Origin: Lactobacillus sp.
GTDB lineage: Bacteria > Bacillota > Bacilli > Lactobacillales > Lactobacillaceae
DNA length: 64,000 nt
Assembly: GCA_022483245.1 (NCBI GenBank)
Contig: JAKVNR010000001.1
Coordinates: forward strand, 682,001 to 746,000
Direction of reading: 5' to 3'
Shown: positions 47,946 through 55,957 of the stretch, piece by piece
Layout of the letters: each line of letters begins with the position of its first letter
Position numbering within the stretch: the stretch's first letter is position 1
Notes under the pieces: model-generated
What the model saw: only the letters and a program-made list of their open reading frames with translations
What the model was told of the DNA's origin: nothing
The model's database searches: none
Made by a program: the position numbers and the translations under genes

Positions 47946-48672
47946 ATTGAATGAAAAAATTGCTCAGATTGTCCAGCAGCTGCCTGGTCAAATTGCAGTC
48001 CTAGTTGAAAACGAAAACAGTCACGTTGTTTTCCAAACAGCTAATCTTCATCACCAATTCAAATCAGCTAGTCTCATCAAACTTGGCATTGCTAGCTTCA
48101 TCAAACAATCAGCGAATCTAAATAAGCAAATCAAGCTGCGCCCAGCTGAACTTGTCCCCGGCGGCGTGCTGTATCATTTAGAGCAGCGTACTTGGTCCGT
48201 ACATGATTTGTTAGATTTGATGCTGTCAGTGTCTGATAATACTGCCGCAAACGCTTTAATTAACCTGCAAGGACGAGCAGCAACTAATGTTTGGCTGAAT
48301 CAGCACTACTCAGATATTTACTTAGGCCGCTATTTGATGGAGCAAACTGACCGCGAAAACTATCTGTCGGCAGCTACGGCCATGCAAATTTTTCAAGAGA
48401 TTTTAAGCGACCAAACTGACTTTGGCAAGACTTGTCAAACAGCCCTGTTTAATCAAACTACCCGGTCCAAATTAATCGCTAACCTACCAGAAGGACGGTC
48501 TTACAATAAAACAGGCGAACTAGCTGATGCTGAACATGATATTGCCCGCATTTTTAAGGGAAAGCATTTCTTTGATTGCTGCGTCATGAGCCAATTTGAA
48601 AATTGGGAGCAGCGACGGCAGATTATCCTTGGCATGAACGAAATCGGTCGTTTACTGTACCAAAACTTATAA
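47938..48672 (+). CDS. Class A beta-lactamase-like serine hydrolase
   Basis: The 244 residues carry all three motifs of the SxxK penicillin-recognising fold: SLIK (45-48), SDN (99-101) and KTG (191-193). There is no signal peptide or membrane segment, so the protein seems cytoplasmic, unlike true beta-lactamases. The overlap with the dipeptide epimerase suggests a role in handling murein peptides inside the cell, perhaps as an amidase or peptidase. Beta-lactam resistance should not be assumed. A strong terminator follows. Confidence 0.82.
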   Translation: MTELNEKIAQIVQQLPGQIAVLVENENSHVVFQTANLHHQFKSASLIKLGIASFIKQSANLNKQIKLRPAELVPGGVLYHLEQRTWSVHDLLDLMLSVSDNTAANALINLQGRAATNVWLNQHYSDIYLGRYLMEQTDRENYLSAATAMQIFQEILSDQTDFGKTCQTALFNQTTRSKLIANLPEGRSYNKTGELADAEHDIARIFKGKHFFDCCVMSQFENWEQRRQIILGMNEIGRLLYQNL

Positions 48673-48676
48673 ACTC

Positions 48677-48716
48677 AAAAACAGTCATTGACTAAATTAG
48701 GTCAATGACTGTTTTT
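48677..48716. terminator. Bidirectional terminator after the serine hydrolase gene
   Basis: A perfect 16-bp stem (48677-48692 with 48701-48716) with T-runs on both strands. It also ends the convergent glycosylase gene. Confidence 0.9.
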
Positions 48717-48721
48717 CTTTT

Positions 48722-49360
48722 TTATGACAAATATGGTTTAATTTTCAGCCAATCAGCAGCAATTTGTTCAGTTAACTTGCGATTATAAAAGACCGCGGCC
48801 GGATGAAATTCAGGAAACAGCAAATACTTCGTTTGCGACCATAGATAGCCGTCTTCTTGATCGTTTAACTGCAAAATGGGTGTTTGTTTGATTGGGCAGC
48901 CATGTTCTTCAGAAATTTTATGCCCTGGGCCAAGCAGCCTAGCTAAAGCTGTATCGCCAACTGTCACAATAATCCGCGGCTGGGCATAGGCAATTTCGTA
49001 ATCAAGCAGCGGAGCATGGGCCAAGACTTCTTTTTTAGTTGGCTTGCGATTCGGCCGCTTGAGCACAACTTTACCTGCCAGTTTGCTAAAGACTTTTTTC
49101 TCTGCATATGGACGCGACCGAACCACACTCGTGATATACACGTCTGACCGGGTCAAACCAATTGAGGCCAGCGACTTCATCAATTCTTGCCCGCTCGCCC
49201 CATGAAAAGGAATCTGCGATACCAATTCTTCGCGGCCTGGTGCCTCCCCGATGATCATTAACTTAGGATGACGCGGCCCTGCCCCAATATTTAAACCTTC
49301 CAGCCGCATCCCCTGCGAGCGCTGTTGCACCTTAGCCAGTAATTCTTTTGGATATTGCAT
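48722..49360 (-). CDS. Uracil-DNA glycosylase superfamily protein without Fe-S cysteines
   Basis: The 212 residues show GEAPGREE (38-45) and a C-terminal FHPAA, the water-activating and DNA-minor-groove motifs of the UDG superfamily, in family-4-like order. The four cysteines that hold the iron-sulfur cluster in families 4 and 5 are absent (the N-terminal CxxC position reads LNIGAG). It may be a cluster-free family-4 relative. The start overlaps the NUDIX stop (TGATG), so a DNA- or nucleotide-damage unit is plausible. Confidence 0.8.
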   Translation of the reverse strand: MQYPKELLAKVQQRSQGMRLEGLNIGAGPRHPKLMIIGEAPGREELVSQIPFHGASGQELMKSLASIGLTRSDVYITSVVRSRPYAEKKVFSKLAGKVVLKRPNRKPTKKEVLAHAPLLDYEIAYAQPRIIVTVGDTALARLLGPGHKISEEHGCPIKQTPILQLNDQEDGYLWSQTKYLLFPEFHPAAVFYNRKLTEQIAADWLKIKPYLS

Positions 49361-49785
49361 CAACGCATCCGCTTTTCTTGCTGTTCAATAAACTCATTTG
49401 CCTTGGCTAAAATGTCGCGCAAGCCTTGGTAAGACAAAGTTTCCATTGCTTCTTTCAAATCAACCCACCGGGTTTGGCGAATTTCACTCAGCTGCCGGCG
49501 GACTTGATCAGCATGTTGGGCTTGAGCCAAGAAGAAAGTCACTGTTTTACGAGTTTGATAAGGCGTATTGTAAGTTAACTCATGCAAAAATGAATAATCA
49601 AATTTGGGCTTTAGTGCCGTTTCTTCATGCACTTCACGCCTGGCTGCTTGCCTAGTATTTTCCCCAGCTTCCAAATGCCCCTTGGGAAAGCCCCAAGTAT
49701 GATGAGGCACGCTCTGCACGATTAAATACTGCAAGCCTTCCTTGGTTCTTCTAAACACTACTGCACCAGCTGAATGTTCATGCAT
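49360..49785 (-). CDS. NUDIX hydrolase (Ap4A-type)
   Basis: This 141-aa NUDIX protein has the box GHLEAGENTRQAARREVHEE (36-55 within the full motif), which binds Mg2+ and the diphosphate. KGHLEAGE preceded by HHTWGFP resembles bacterial diadenosine tetraphosphate hydrolases. It probably clears Ap4A or oxidised nucleotides. It overlaps the glycosylase gene by one base and has AGGAGG before its ATG. The true substrate cannot be read from the box. Confidence 0.88.
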   Translation of the reverse strand: MHEHSAGAVVFRRTKEGLQYLIVQSVPHHTWGFPKGHLEAGENTRQAARREVHEETALKPKFDYSFLHELTYNTPYQTRKTVTFFLAQAQHADQVRRQLSEIRQTRWVDLKEAMETLSYQGLRDILAKANEFIEQQEKRMR

Positions 49786-49844
49786 CAGTCTTCCTCCTCA
49801 AAATCAATGAATTTATTTTAGCTTTTTCCTGATGAATGAGCAAT

Positions 49845-49876
49845 AAAAAAACCGCTCTCAATTGAGGGCGGTTTTT
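49845..49876 (-). terminator. Terminator of rplS
   Basis: A stem of 13 pairs with one wobble (49847-49859 with 49864-49876), 4-nt loop and T7 on the minus strand. Confidence 0.9.
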
Positions 49877-49893
49877 GACGCAAATCGTAATGA

Positions 49894-50241
49894 TTAACGA
49901 CGTGCTTCAGCAATTCTAGCTGCCTTACCGTGACGGTTACGCAGGTAGTACAACTTAGCACGACGAACGCGACCGTGACGAACAACTTCCAGCTTAGCAA
50001 CCCGTGGGTCGTTAACTGGCCAAGTACGTTCAACACCGATACCTGAAGACATCTTCCGAACAGTGTAGGTTGCGCTGATACCAGCACCCTTCTTGCGGAT
50101 AACTACGCCTTCAAAGATCTGAATACGTTCATGGTTACCTTCAACAACGCGAACGTGAACACGAACAGTATCACCAGCACGGAATTCTGGCATGTCGCTG
50201 CGTAATTGTTCTTTTGTAATAGCTTGAATTAATGGATCCAT
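49894..50241 (-). CDS. rplS: 50S ribosomal protein L19
   Basis: This 115-aa protein sits at the 30S-50S interface. Family features are [32 protein letters not shown] and the C-terminal [21 protein letters not shown]. It ends the rpsP-rimM-trmD-rplS cluster but has its own consensus promoter and an L19-type leader, so it can be regulated separately from trmD. AAGGAG precedes the ATG. Confidence 0.98.
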   Translation of the reverse strand: MDPLIQAITKEQLRSDMPEFRAGDTVRVHVRVVEGNHERIQIFEGVVIRKKGAGISATYTVRKMSSGIGVERTWPVNDPRVAKLEVVRHGRVRRAKLYYLRNRHGKAARIAEARR

Positions 50242-50249
50242 AATTTTTC

Positions 50250-50316
50250 TCCTTTTCCGGCATTCATCAACAAAATTCTTGCCAGCGGAATACCCCTAAT
50301 CAGTGGCTATTTGCCA
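50250..50316 (-). promoter_or_regulatory. L19-type ribosomal protein leader
   Basis: The untranslated rplS leader contains GTATTCCGCTGGCAAG, then TTTTGTTGATGAATGCCGGAA, which resembles the conserved core of the Firmicutes L19 leader (ATTCCGCTG...GAATGCCGGA pairing). It is expected to bind L19 and repress rplS. Confidence 0.7.
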
Positions 50317-50323
50317 CCCAATC

Positions 50324-50352
50324 AGTCTAGCAAAAAGCTGCAGGCAGGTCAA
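50324..50352 (-). promoter_or_regulatory. Promoter of rplS
   Basis: On the minus strand -35 TTGACC (50352-50347), spacer 17, -10 TAGACT (50329-50324) with a TG extension. Confidence 0.75.
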
Positions 50353-50362
50353 TAGATCGCTG

Positions 50363-51097
50363 CTAAAAGGCATCTTGCCCGCTTTCTTGCTTGATATCAT
50401 CTAGCATCATTTGCTCTTCTTTAGAAAGCTTTCGCTCTTTGAGCAAGTCTGGCCGGTGCAGCCAGGTGGCCTTTAAAGATTGATAATGTCGCCATTCGGC
50501 AATTTTTTGATGATTGCCGCTGAGCAGCACTTCTGGCACTTTTTGCCCTTCAAAATCAGCTGGCCGGGTATATTGCGGATATTCTAGCAAGCCATGTGAA
50601 AATGATTCTTCGACCGGCGAGGCACTATTGCCTAAAATTCCTGGCACCAGCCGCATTGTGGCATCAATCATGCTCATGGTCGGCAGTTCGCCGCCAGTTA
50701 ACACGTAATCACCGATTGAGACAGTTTCATCAGCTAACTCATAAACGCGTTGGTCAAAACCTTCATAATGGCCGCAAATAAAGGTTAAATCTTCACCAGC
50801 ATCAGCCCAGCGCTGCGCCATCTGCTGGTCAAACCGCTGCCCTTGCGGCGCAGTAATAATTACCTTACCAGGATTAGCTAAAGACTCTAGCGCTAGTTTG
50901 ATTGGTTTGACCTGCAGGACCATCCCGGCTCCGCCCCCATAAGGGGTATCATCAACGTGATGGTGGACATCATGGGTAAAGTCGCGGAAGTTAACCAAAT
51001 TTAAGTCCCATTTGCCATCTTCTAAGGCCCGGCCAAGCATGGAAACTTGCAGCGGTGAAAACATATCTGGGAACAAGGTTAGAACGTTAATTTTCAT
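50363..51097 (-). CDS. trmD: tRNA (guanine37-N1)-methyltransferase
   Basis: TrmD (244 aa) is the SPOUT-family enzyme that methylates G37 of tRNAs and prevents +1 frameshifting. The knot motifs ICGHYEGFDQRV and DYVLTGGELP are clear, with DDTPYGGGAGMVL near the N-terminus. It follows rimM by 3 bases, and that pair is almost universal. Confidence 0.98.
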   Translation of the reverse strand: MKINVLTLFPDMFSPLQVSMLGRALEDGKWDLNLVNFRDFTHDVHHHVDDTPYGGGAGMVLQVKPIKLALESLANPGKVIITAPQGQRFDQQMAQRWADAGEDLTFICGHYEGFDQRVYELADETVSIGDYVLTGGELPTMSMIDATMRLVPGILGNSASPVEESFSHGLLEYPQYTRPADFEGQKVPEVLLSGNHQKIAEWRHYQSLKATWLHRPDLLKERKLSKEEQMMLDDIKQESGQDAF

Positions 51098-51100
51098 GGT

Positions 51101-51607
51101 TTAATCTAATCCTTCCATGACTTTAATCTGAACTTGCTTGTGTTCCAAGTCGACTTTTTTCACGCAGGCCGGAATATAAGGCAGCCAGAAATTTTTACCA
51201 TTTGGTTTAGTAATTTGCCAAATATCATTAGCACCAGGCGCCTCAATATCAGTTACTTCGCCAATGATTTCGCCGCTATCAGCATCAACTGCTTGGCAGC
51301 CAAGAATATCGTGGTAGTAATAGACGCCTGCAGGCAGGTCTGGCTGGTCACTAGCTGCAATCGTCAGCATTTGTCCCTGCAATTTTTTAGCGGCATCCAG
51401 GTCTGTAATTTCCGCAAATTTAACTAGCCAAAACTGCTTAAACGGCCGACCGGCGGTGACTGTCAAGACTTGGTCAGGCTGATTTTGGAAATGCAGCTGC
51501 TGCCCTGGTTGAAAACGGTCAGCTGGAAAATCAGTAATGACTTTAACCTTCACTTCGCCATTAATCCCGTGCGTATTGATAATTTGGCCAACTTCGTAAA
51601 AATCCAT
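51101..51607 (-). CDS. rimM: 16S rRNA processing protein RimM
   Basis: This 168-aa factor binds S19 and helps mature the 30S head. The N-terminal RimM domain opens with YEVGQIINTHGINGEVKV, and a PRC-barrel domain follows (YYHDILGCQAVDADSGE, then PYIPACVKKVDLE). It lies downstream of an rpsP terminator hairpin and directly before trmD. No KH-domain gene (ylqC/khpA) lies between rpsP and rimM, unlike B. subtilis. Confidence 0.96.
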   Translation of the reverse strand: MDFYEVGQIINTHGINGEVKVKVITDFPADRFQPGQQLHFQNQPDQVLTVTAGRPFKQFWLVKFAEITDLDAAKKLQGQMLTIAASDQPDLPAGVYYYHDILGCQAVDADSGEIIGEVTDIEAPGANDIWQITKPNGKNFWLPYIPACVKKVDLEHKQVQIKVMEGLD

Positions 51608-51621
51608 CTGGTCTCCTTAAT

Positions 51622-51651
51622 AAAAAAATCCTGGGTTTAGTCCCAGGATTT
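51622..51651 (-). terminator. Terminator/attenuator after rpsP
   Basis: AAATCCTGGG (51626-51635) pairs perfectly with CCCAGGATTT (51642-51651), then T's on the minus strand. It probably lowers rimM-trmD expression relative to rpsP. Confidence 0.85.
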
Positions 51652-51656
51652 AGGTA

Positions 51657-51929
51657 TTACTTGCTGTACTTTTCGTCGTGCAGCTTCTTCATTAAACCAG
51701 CACCGGATAATAATGAACGAACAGTTTCTGAAGGTTGAGCACCCTTCTTCAACCAGTCGTAAATCTTATCTTCGTCTAAGTTTAATTCCTTAGGGTTAGT
51801 AGTTGGGTTGTAGTAACCAACTTGTTCGATAAAGCGGCCATCACGTGGCATACGTGAATCTGCAACAACGATCCGGTAAAATGGATTCTTCTTAGCACCC
51901 ATCCGGCGCATTCTAATCTTAACTGACAT
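51657..51929 (-). CDS. rpsP: 30S ribosomal protein S16
   Basis: This 90-aa early-assembly protein of the small subunit opens with [20 protein letters not shown] and [14 protein letters not shown]. The ATG at 51929 has AAGGAGG at ideal distance; an in-frame ATG 14 codons earlier lies within the leader and is rejected. A consensus promoter lies just upstream, and a strong hairpin after the stop gives it higher expression than rimM-trmD. Confidence 0.97.
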   Translation of the reverse strand: MSVKIRMRRMGAKKNPFYRIVVADSRMPRDGRFIEQVGYYNPTTNPKELNLDEDKIYDWLKKGAQPSETVRSLLSGAGLMKKLHDEKYSK

Positions 51930-51959
51930 GTAAATATCCTCCTTGAAATAACGATTATT

Positions 51960-51988
51960 AATATAATCCAAGGAGCAAACACTGTCAA
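51960..51988 (-). promoter_or_regulatory. Promoter of rpsP
   Basis: On the minus strand -35 TTGACA (51988-51983), spacer 17, -10 TATATT (51965-51960). The -35 is perfect; this is one of the strongest-looking promoters in the window. Confidence 0.85.
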
Positions 51989-52005
51989 GTGTTTTTACTT
52001 AACAG

Positions 52006-53433
52006 TTATGATTGGAAGCGCTTAACGTGCTTTAAGCGCTTGCGTTTACGCTTTTTAAACTTTTTACTCATCCGGCGTGCGGCTGCCCGGCCCATTGGCG
52101 AATCCATCCCCGGCATCCCGGCTAAACCAGACATATTGCCTTTTGCCATCTTCTGCATCATATCCCGTGCTTGTTGGAATTGTTTAATCATTCGGTTGAC
52201 CTGGGCGAGCGGCAAGCCTGCCCCATAAGCAATCCGGCGGCGACGCGAAGGTTTCAATAAATCTGGATTTTCTCGCTCTTCAGGTGTCATCGAGTAAACA
52301 ATTGCTTTGGTATGAGCAATTTGTTTATCAGACAGCTGCACATTCTTTAATTGCGGGTTTTTAGCCATCCCAGGCACCATCTTGAGCAGCTGGTCTAATG
52401 GCCCCATCTTTTGCACTTGGTCAAGCTGGTCGATAAAGTCGTTGAAATCAAAGGTGTTTTCCCGCATCTTTTCAGCAACTTTAGCTGCTTCCTGCTCATC
52501 ATAATCCTGCTGGGCTTTTTCAATCAGCGTCAGCATGTCACCCATGCCGAGGATTCTTGATGCCATCCGGTCTGGGTGGAAAGCTGCCAGATCAGTTAGC
52601 TTTTCGCCTTGACCAGTAAACAGGATTGGCTTGCCCGTCACTGCCCTAATTGATAAGGCCGCACCGCCACGGGTATCACCATCCAGCTTAGTCAAAATGA
52701 CGCCGGTGATATCCAGCTGCTTGTCAAAGCCTTCAGCAACCGTTGTTGCAGCTTGCCCAGTCATCGAGTCAACAACCAAAACGATATTATCGGGGTGAAC
52801 AGCAGCTTTAATGTCAGCTAATTCTTGCATCAGCTGCTCATCAATTTCCAGCCGGCCGGCCGTATCGATAATCACATAATCATTTTTATCAGCTTCAGCC
52901 TGCTTTAAGCCGTTTTTGACAATTTGAACTACGTCTTGGCCTGGTTCAGTATAAATGGGCATGTTCAGTTCGCGGCCAATTTGCTGCAACTGGTCAATTG
53001 CAGCTGGCCGGTAAACGTCGCCGGCGATAAACATCGGGCGAGCGTTTTCAGTTTTTTGCAAGTGATAAGCTAATTTGCCAGCAGTCGTAGTTTTACCAGT
53101 ACCCTGGAGACCAACCATCATGATGATCGTTGGGATGTGGTCGGCCTTATTCAAGCTGACCGTATCTGACCCCATCATCTTAGTCAGTTCGTCATTAACA
53201 ATCTTGACGACTTGTTGGCCAGGGTTTAATGACCCTTGTACTTCTTGACCTAAAGCCTTTTGTTTAATCGTTTTAATAAAGTCTTTGACGACTTTAAAGT
53301 TAACGTCCGCTTCCAGCAAAGCTAAGCGGATTTCACGACTGGCTTGGTCGATATCTGCTTCTGATACTCGGCCCTTGCCAGTTAAATTTTTTAGCGCTTT
53401 TTGAATGCGTTTACTTAAGTTTTCAAATGCCAT
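52006..53433 (-). CDS. ffh: Signal recognition particle protein Ffh
   Basis: Ffh (475 aa) binds signal sequences and targets ribosomes to the membrane with FtsY. The N domain is followed by the G domain (GLQGTGKTT, DTAGRL, TKLDGDTRGGAA) and the Met-rich M domain that binds 4.5S RNA and signal peptides. The C-terminus is very basic (KKFKKRKRKRLKHVKR). ylxM normally abuts ffh, but a GNAT gene intervenes here. An extended -10 precedes ffh. Confidence 0.97.
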   Translation of the reverse strand: MAFENLSKRIQKALKNLTGKGRVSEADIDQASREIRLALLEADVNFKVVKDFIKTIKQKALGQEVQGSLNPGQQVVKIVNDELTKMMGSDTVSLNKADHIPTIIMMVGLQGTGKTTTAGKLAYHLQKTENARPMFIAGDVYRPAAIDQLQQIGRELNMPIYTEPGQDVVQIVKNGLKQAEADKNDYVIIDTAGRLEIDEQLMQELADIKAAVHPDNIVLVVDSMTGQAATTVAEGFDKQLDITGVILTKLDGDTRGGAALSIRAVTGKPILFTGQGEKLTDLAAFHPDRMASRILGMGDMLTLIEKAQQDYDEQEAAKVAEKMRENTFDFNDFIDQLDQVQKMGPLDQLLKMVPGMAKNPQLKNVQLSDKQIAHTKAIVYSMTPEERENPDLLKPSRRRRIAYGAGLPLAQVNRMIKQFQQARDMMQKMAKGNMSGLAGMPGMDSPMGRAAARRMSKKFKKRKRKRLKHVKRFQS

Positions 53434-53471
53434 AAATTGCCGCTCTCTTTTGTTTAAAAATTACAGTCTTT

Positions 53472-53480
53472 AGTATAGCA
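53472..53480 (-). promoter_or_regulatory. Extended -10 promoter of ffh
   Basis: TGCTATACT is read on the minus strand, 38 bases upstream of the ffh ATG. It lies in the spacer after the inserted GNAT gene. Confidence 0.5.
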
Positions 53481-53489
53481 AATTAAGCG

Positions 53490-54056
53490 CTAGATTGCCT
53501 TAACCATATGTGCGTAAGTCCGGTCGCCAATCGTCATCTGGCCAGTTGGCTTAAAGCCTAAGTGCTTATATAAGCGCTCAGCTCGTGGATTATCCAAGTC
53601 GACATTCAAGCTCATTTTTTTAAATCCACGCTCGCGGCCAATTTCAGCAGCTTGGGTAAGCAGCTTCGTCCCGATGCCTTGCCCCCAAGCGTCTGGATCA
53701 ACAGCTAGAGCATCGATATACCATTCATGCGGTAGCGCTTCTTTGCCCGCAAAAACGATCGTGTCAAGCGGCAAACCCACTTTTGGAAAAGCATGTTTTA
53801 AAGAAGCATCGATAACATCTTGCGCATCATAGCCATACAAGACAATGACCCCGATTGGCCGATCATCTGAATTAACCGCAACCCAGCAGCGGTGGCGGCT
53901 GTAGCGGTAATGATCAGAGTAAAACCCAAGCCGCATTAGGTCATAAAACTGATCAGCTGGCAAAGCCTTGACTGTATCTAAATCCATCTCATCAAAAATC
54001 TGCTCCAATAATGGGAAAATCCATGGAAAATCTCTTCTCTTAGCAGGTCTAATCAT
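53490..54056 (-). CDS. GNAT family N-acetyltransferase
   Basis: The 188 residues have a GNAT core: acetyl-CoA motif LAVDPDAWGQGIGTKLL and the following LNVDLDNPRAERLYKHLGF. The N-terminal half has an extended helical part (FPWIFPLLEQIFDEMDLD) usual in a Lactobacillales subgroup. Acceptor unknown; it could be an amine, a peptide N-terminus or a ribosomal protein. It is inserted between ylxM and ffh, which are otherwise adjacent in Firmicutes, with AAAGGA before its ATG. Confidence 0.85.
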   Translation of the reverse strand: MIRPAKRRDFPWIFPLLEQIFDEMDLDTVKALPADQFYDLMRLGFYSDHYRYSRHRCWVAVNSDDRPIGVIVLYGYDAQDVIDASLKHAFPKVGLPLDTIVFAGKEALPHEWYIDALAVDPDAWGQGIGTKLLTQAAEIGRERGFKKMSLNVDLDNPRAERLYKHLGFKPTGQMTIGDRTYAHMVKAI

Positions 54057-54076
54057 TTAAAAATTGTCCTTTCTAA

Positions 54077-54412
54077 CTAGGTCAGCAAATCTGCAAGTTG
54101 AGCTAAGCTGGTTTTCACAGCCGTCAAATCAGCTTTTTCGGCCGCAGTCTGGGCAACTTGCAACTCAGCTAACAATGCTTGGTCTTTCTCCTTTAAACCC
54201 AGCAAGCGGTCATATTTTTCTAATAACCGGCTGGAACGCTTTAAATTGTCATAAACTGCCGCCCGCGACACCCCATGATTTTCAGCAATTTCGCTTAAAG
54301 ACAGGTCATCGTAATAATATTCTTCAAAGTATGCCTGCTGCCCTTTGGTCAGCAACAGTCCGTAATAAGCATACAAGTCGCCGAGCAGTTCACTTTTGCT
54401 TAATTCATCCAT
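54077..54412 (-). CDS. ylxM: YlxM/p13 family helix-turn-helix protein
   Basis: About 112 aa, with a sigma-70-region-4-like HTH (LSEIAENHGVSRAAVYDNLKR) and a helical C-terminal tail. YlxM/SatC proteins associate with the signal recognition particle and affect secretion. The ATG at 54412 (MDELSKSE) is chosen because AGTAGG sits 8 bases upstream; earlier GTG and ATG codons overlap that site. An extended -10 lies just upstream. Confidence 0.9.
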   Translation of the reverse strand: MDELSKSELLGDLYAYYGLLLTKGQQAYFEEYYYDDLSLSEIAENHGVSRAAVYDNLKRSSRLLEKYDRLLGLKEKDQALLAELQVAQTAAEKADLTAVKTSLAQLADLLT

Positions 54413-54429
54413 ACGCATCACCTACTTTA

Positions 54430-54438
54430 AGTATAACA
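54430..54438 (-). promoter_or_regulatory. Extended -10 promoter of ylxM
   Basis: TGTTATACT is read on the minus strand, just after the pepD terminator. Confidence 0.5.
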
Positions 54439-54472
54439 AAAGAGCATCAGCTGCCCTGGCAACTAATGCTCT
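54437..54472 (-). terminator. Terminator of pepD
   Basis: AGAGCATCAG (54441-54450) pairs with CTAATGCTCT (54463-54472) with one wobble, followed by TTTTG on the minus strand. Confidence 0.75.
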
Positions 54473-54494
54473 AATTAGTGATTTTTAAGTAATT

Positions 54495-55922
54495 CTACAG
54501 GTTCTTGTCCATGTTGAAAGTCAATTTCGACAAGTTAATGGCTTCAGTAAACATTTGCCCCCATAGCTTTTCAGAATCTTGCTTAGTGTGAGCGACTGTT
54601 TCTTGGTTAGCCTTGGTCAAGTAAGCAGTCAATTCTTCACCGCTCTTGCCGTCAGCACCAGCAATTACTTCTTCAACCCGTGCACGGTAGTAACGGTTCA
54701 ATTCAGTTAAGTAGTCTTCGTCCATTTGCACAAATTGTGGGTAATGGCTTTCAACCAAAGCTGCTAACGACTTGTAGTACAACCAAGCATCGTTAAAGTT
54801 GTAATCCATCTTCGTATCATTGTAAGAAGGATCAGTTTCGTTCATGTTAGCAAAGAATGGCACAAATGGAGTGAAAGTTGGGCCGCCAATGCAGAGCCAC
54901 ATAATTGCTGCCCGGTCAGCAGCTACATCTGAACGAATTTGCAAAATGTGGGCATTTTGAGTCCGGTTCAAGCCAATTGGACGGTAGCGATGCTTTTCTT
55001 CATCGGTTCCCTTACCAAATGGGTCATAAGGGGTGTCTTGGTAGTGTGAGCCTAAAGCGACTTGAATGTCTTCGCGGGTAATCTTCTTGGCAGCTTTGCG
55101 AATAAATGGAATGTCGCCATCTTGTGGGTCTTGTTCAATTTCAGGATTGAATAACTTTTGAATGTACCATTGACGACTAGTGTTGTAATGGCGGTCTTTT
55201 TCAGTATAAGTACCAAAAATGTGACGGAAATTCCAGCCTTCTTTGTCCACGTTCAAATGGTGTTCGTCGACAAATTCACGGATGCCATCACTCCACATAA
55301 AGTTGTCAGGGTCATCAAAGTCAACTTGTTCAATTGCAACCCGGTTGCCAGTAGCAGCATAACAGTCATCAGGGATGCGTTGAGCAACCCAGTGGTGACC
55401 AGTGACAATTTCCATGTACCAGATTTCGTCTTTATCACTAAACAAAACGCCGTTGCCAGCAGGTGAACCGTATTTAGCAATCAATTTGCCTAACCGCTTG
55501 ACGCCATCCCGAGCAGAGTCAATGTATGGCAAAACGACAGTTTGCATACAATCTTCGTCTAAACCGTCTTTAACCAGCGGGTCGAAGGCTAAAGTCCGTT
55601 CATTGCCATAAGTTGATTCAGTACAAGACATGGCTACGTTCTTTTGGTTAATCCCACTTTCATCATAGTAGCCGCGGTGCTTGTAATCAACGTTTGGCAC
55701 AGCTGACACAGCTTGAGCGTCTTCAGGCAGATCCATTTCAAACTTGTTCAACCAAGATTTAATATGACGGCCTTTTTCGCCGCGGGCAGCAGGTTCAATG
55801 ATGAACTTTTGCGGGGTAATTGGGGCAAAAGTATCATCGTTACGAGCAATCATTGTGGTTCCATCAATGCTGGCTTTTTTACCAACTAAGATGGTTGTAC
55901 ATGCACTAGCTTTTTTCATCAT
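54495..55922 (-). CDS. pepD: C69 family dipeptidase (PepD-type)
   Basis: This 475-aa Ntn-hydrolase-type dipeptidase is probably cytoplasmic and acts at the last step of peptide use. The nucleophile is the near-N-terminal Cys8 (SACTTILVGKKAS), followed by IDGTTMIARNDD. It matches the Lactobacillus PepD family in length. AAAGGAG lies before the start, and a terminator follows. It is placed between ftsY and ylxM, which are normally adjacent, so it is an insertion into the SRP cluster. Processing to expose the Cys would require removal of seven residues. Confidence 0.92.
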   Translation of the reverse strand: MMKKASACTTILVGKKASIDGTTMIARNDDTFAPITPQKFIIEPAARGEKGRHIKSWLNKFEMDLPEDAQAVSAVPNVDYKHRGYYDESGINQKNVAMSCTESTYGNERTLAFDPLVKDGLDEDCMQTVVLPYIDSARDGVKRLGKLIAKYGSPAGNGVLFSDKDEIWYMEIVTGHHWVAQRIPDDCYAATGNRVAIEQVDFDDPDNFMWSDGIREFVDEHHLNVDKEGWNFRHIFGTYTEKDRHYNTSRQWYIQKLFNPEIEQDPQDGDIPFIRKAAKKITREDIQVALGSHYQDTPYDPFGKGTDEEKHRYRPIGLNRTQNAHILQIRSDVAADRAAIMWLCIGGPTFTPFVPFFANMNETDPSYNDTKMDYNFNDAWLYYKSLAALVESHYPQFVQMDEDYLTELNRYYRARVEEVIAGADGKSGEELTAYLTKANQETVAHTKQDSEKLWGQMFTEAINLSKLTFNMDKNL

Positions 55923-55957
55923 GTTTCTCCTTTAATTAATCTGCTTTTAGTCTACCG

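Noticed and set aside
47938..48672. Acquired beta-lactamase resistance gene
   Set aside because: All three SxxK-fold motifs are present but there is no export signal, and the gene is translationally coupled to a murein-type epimerase, so a housekeeping role is more likely.
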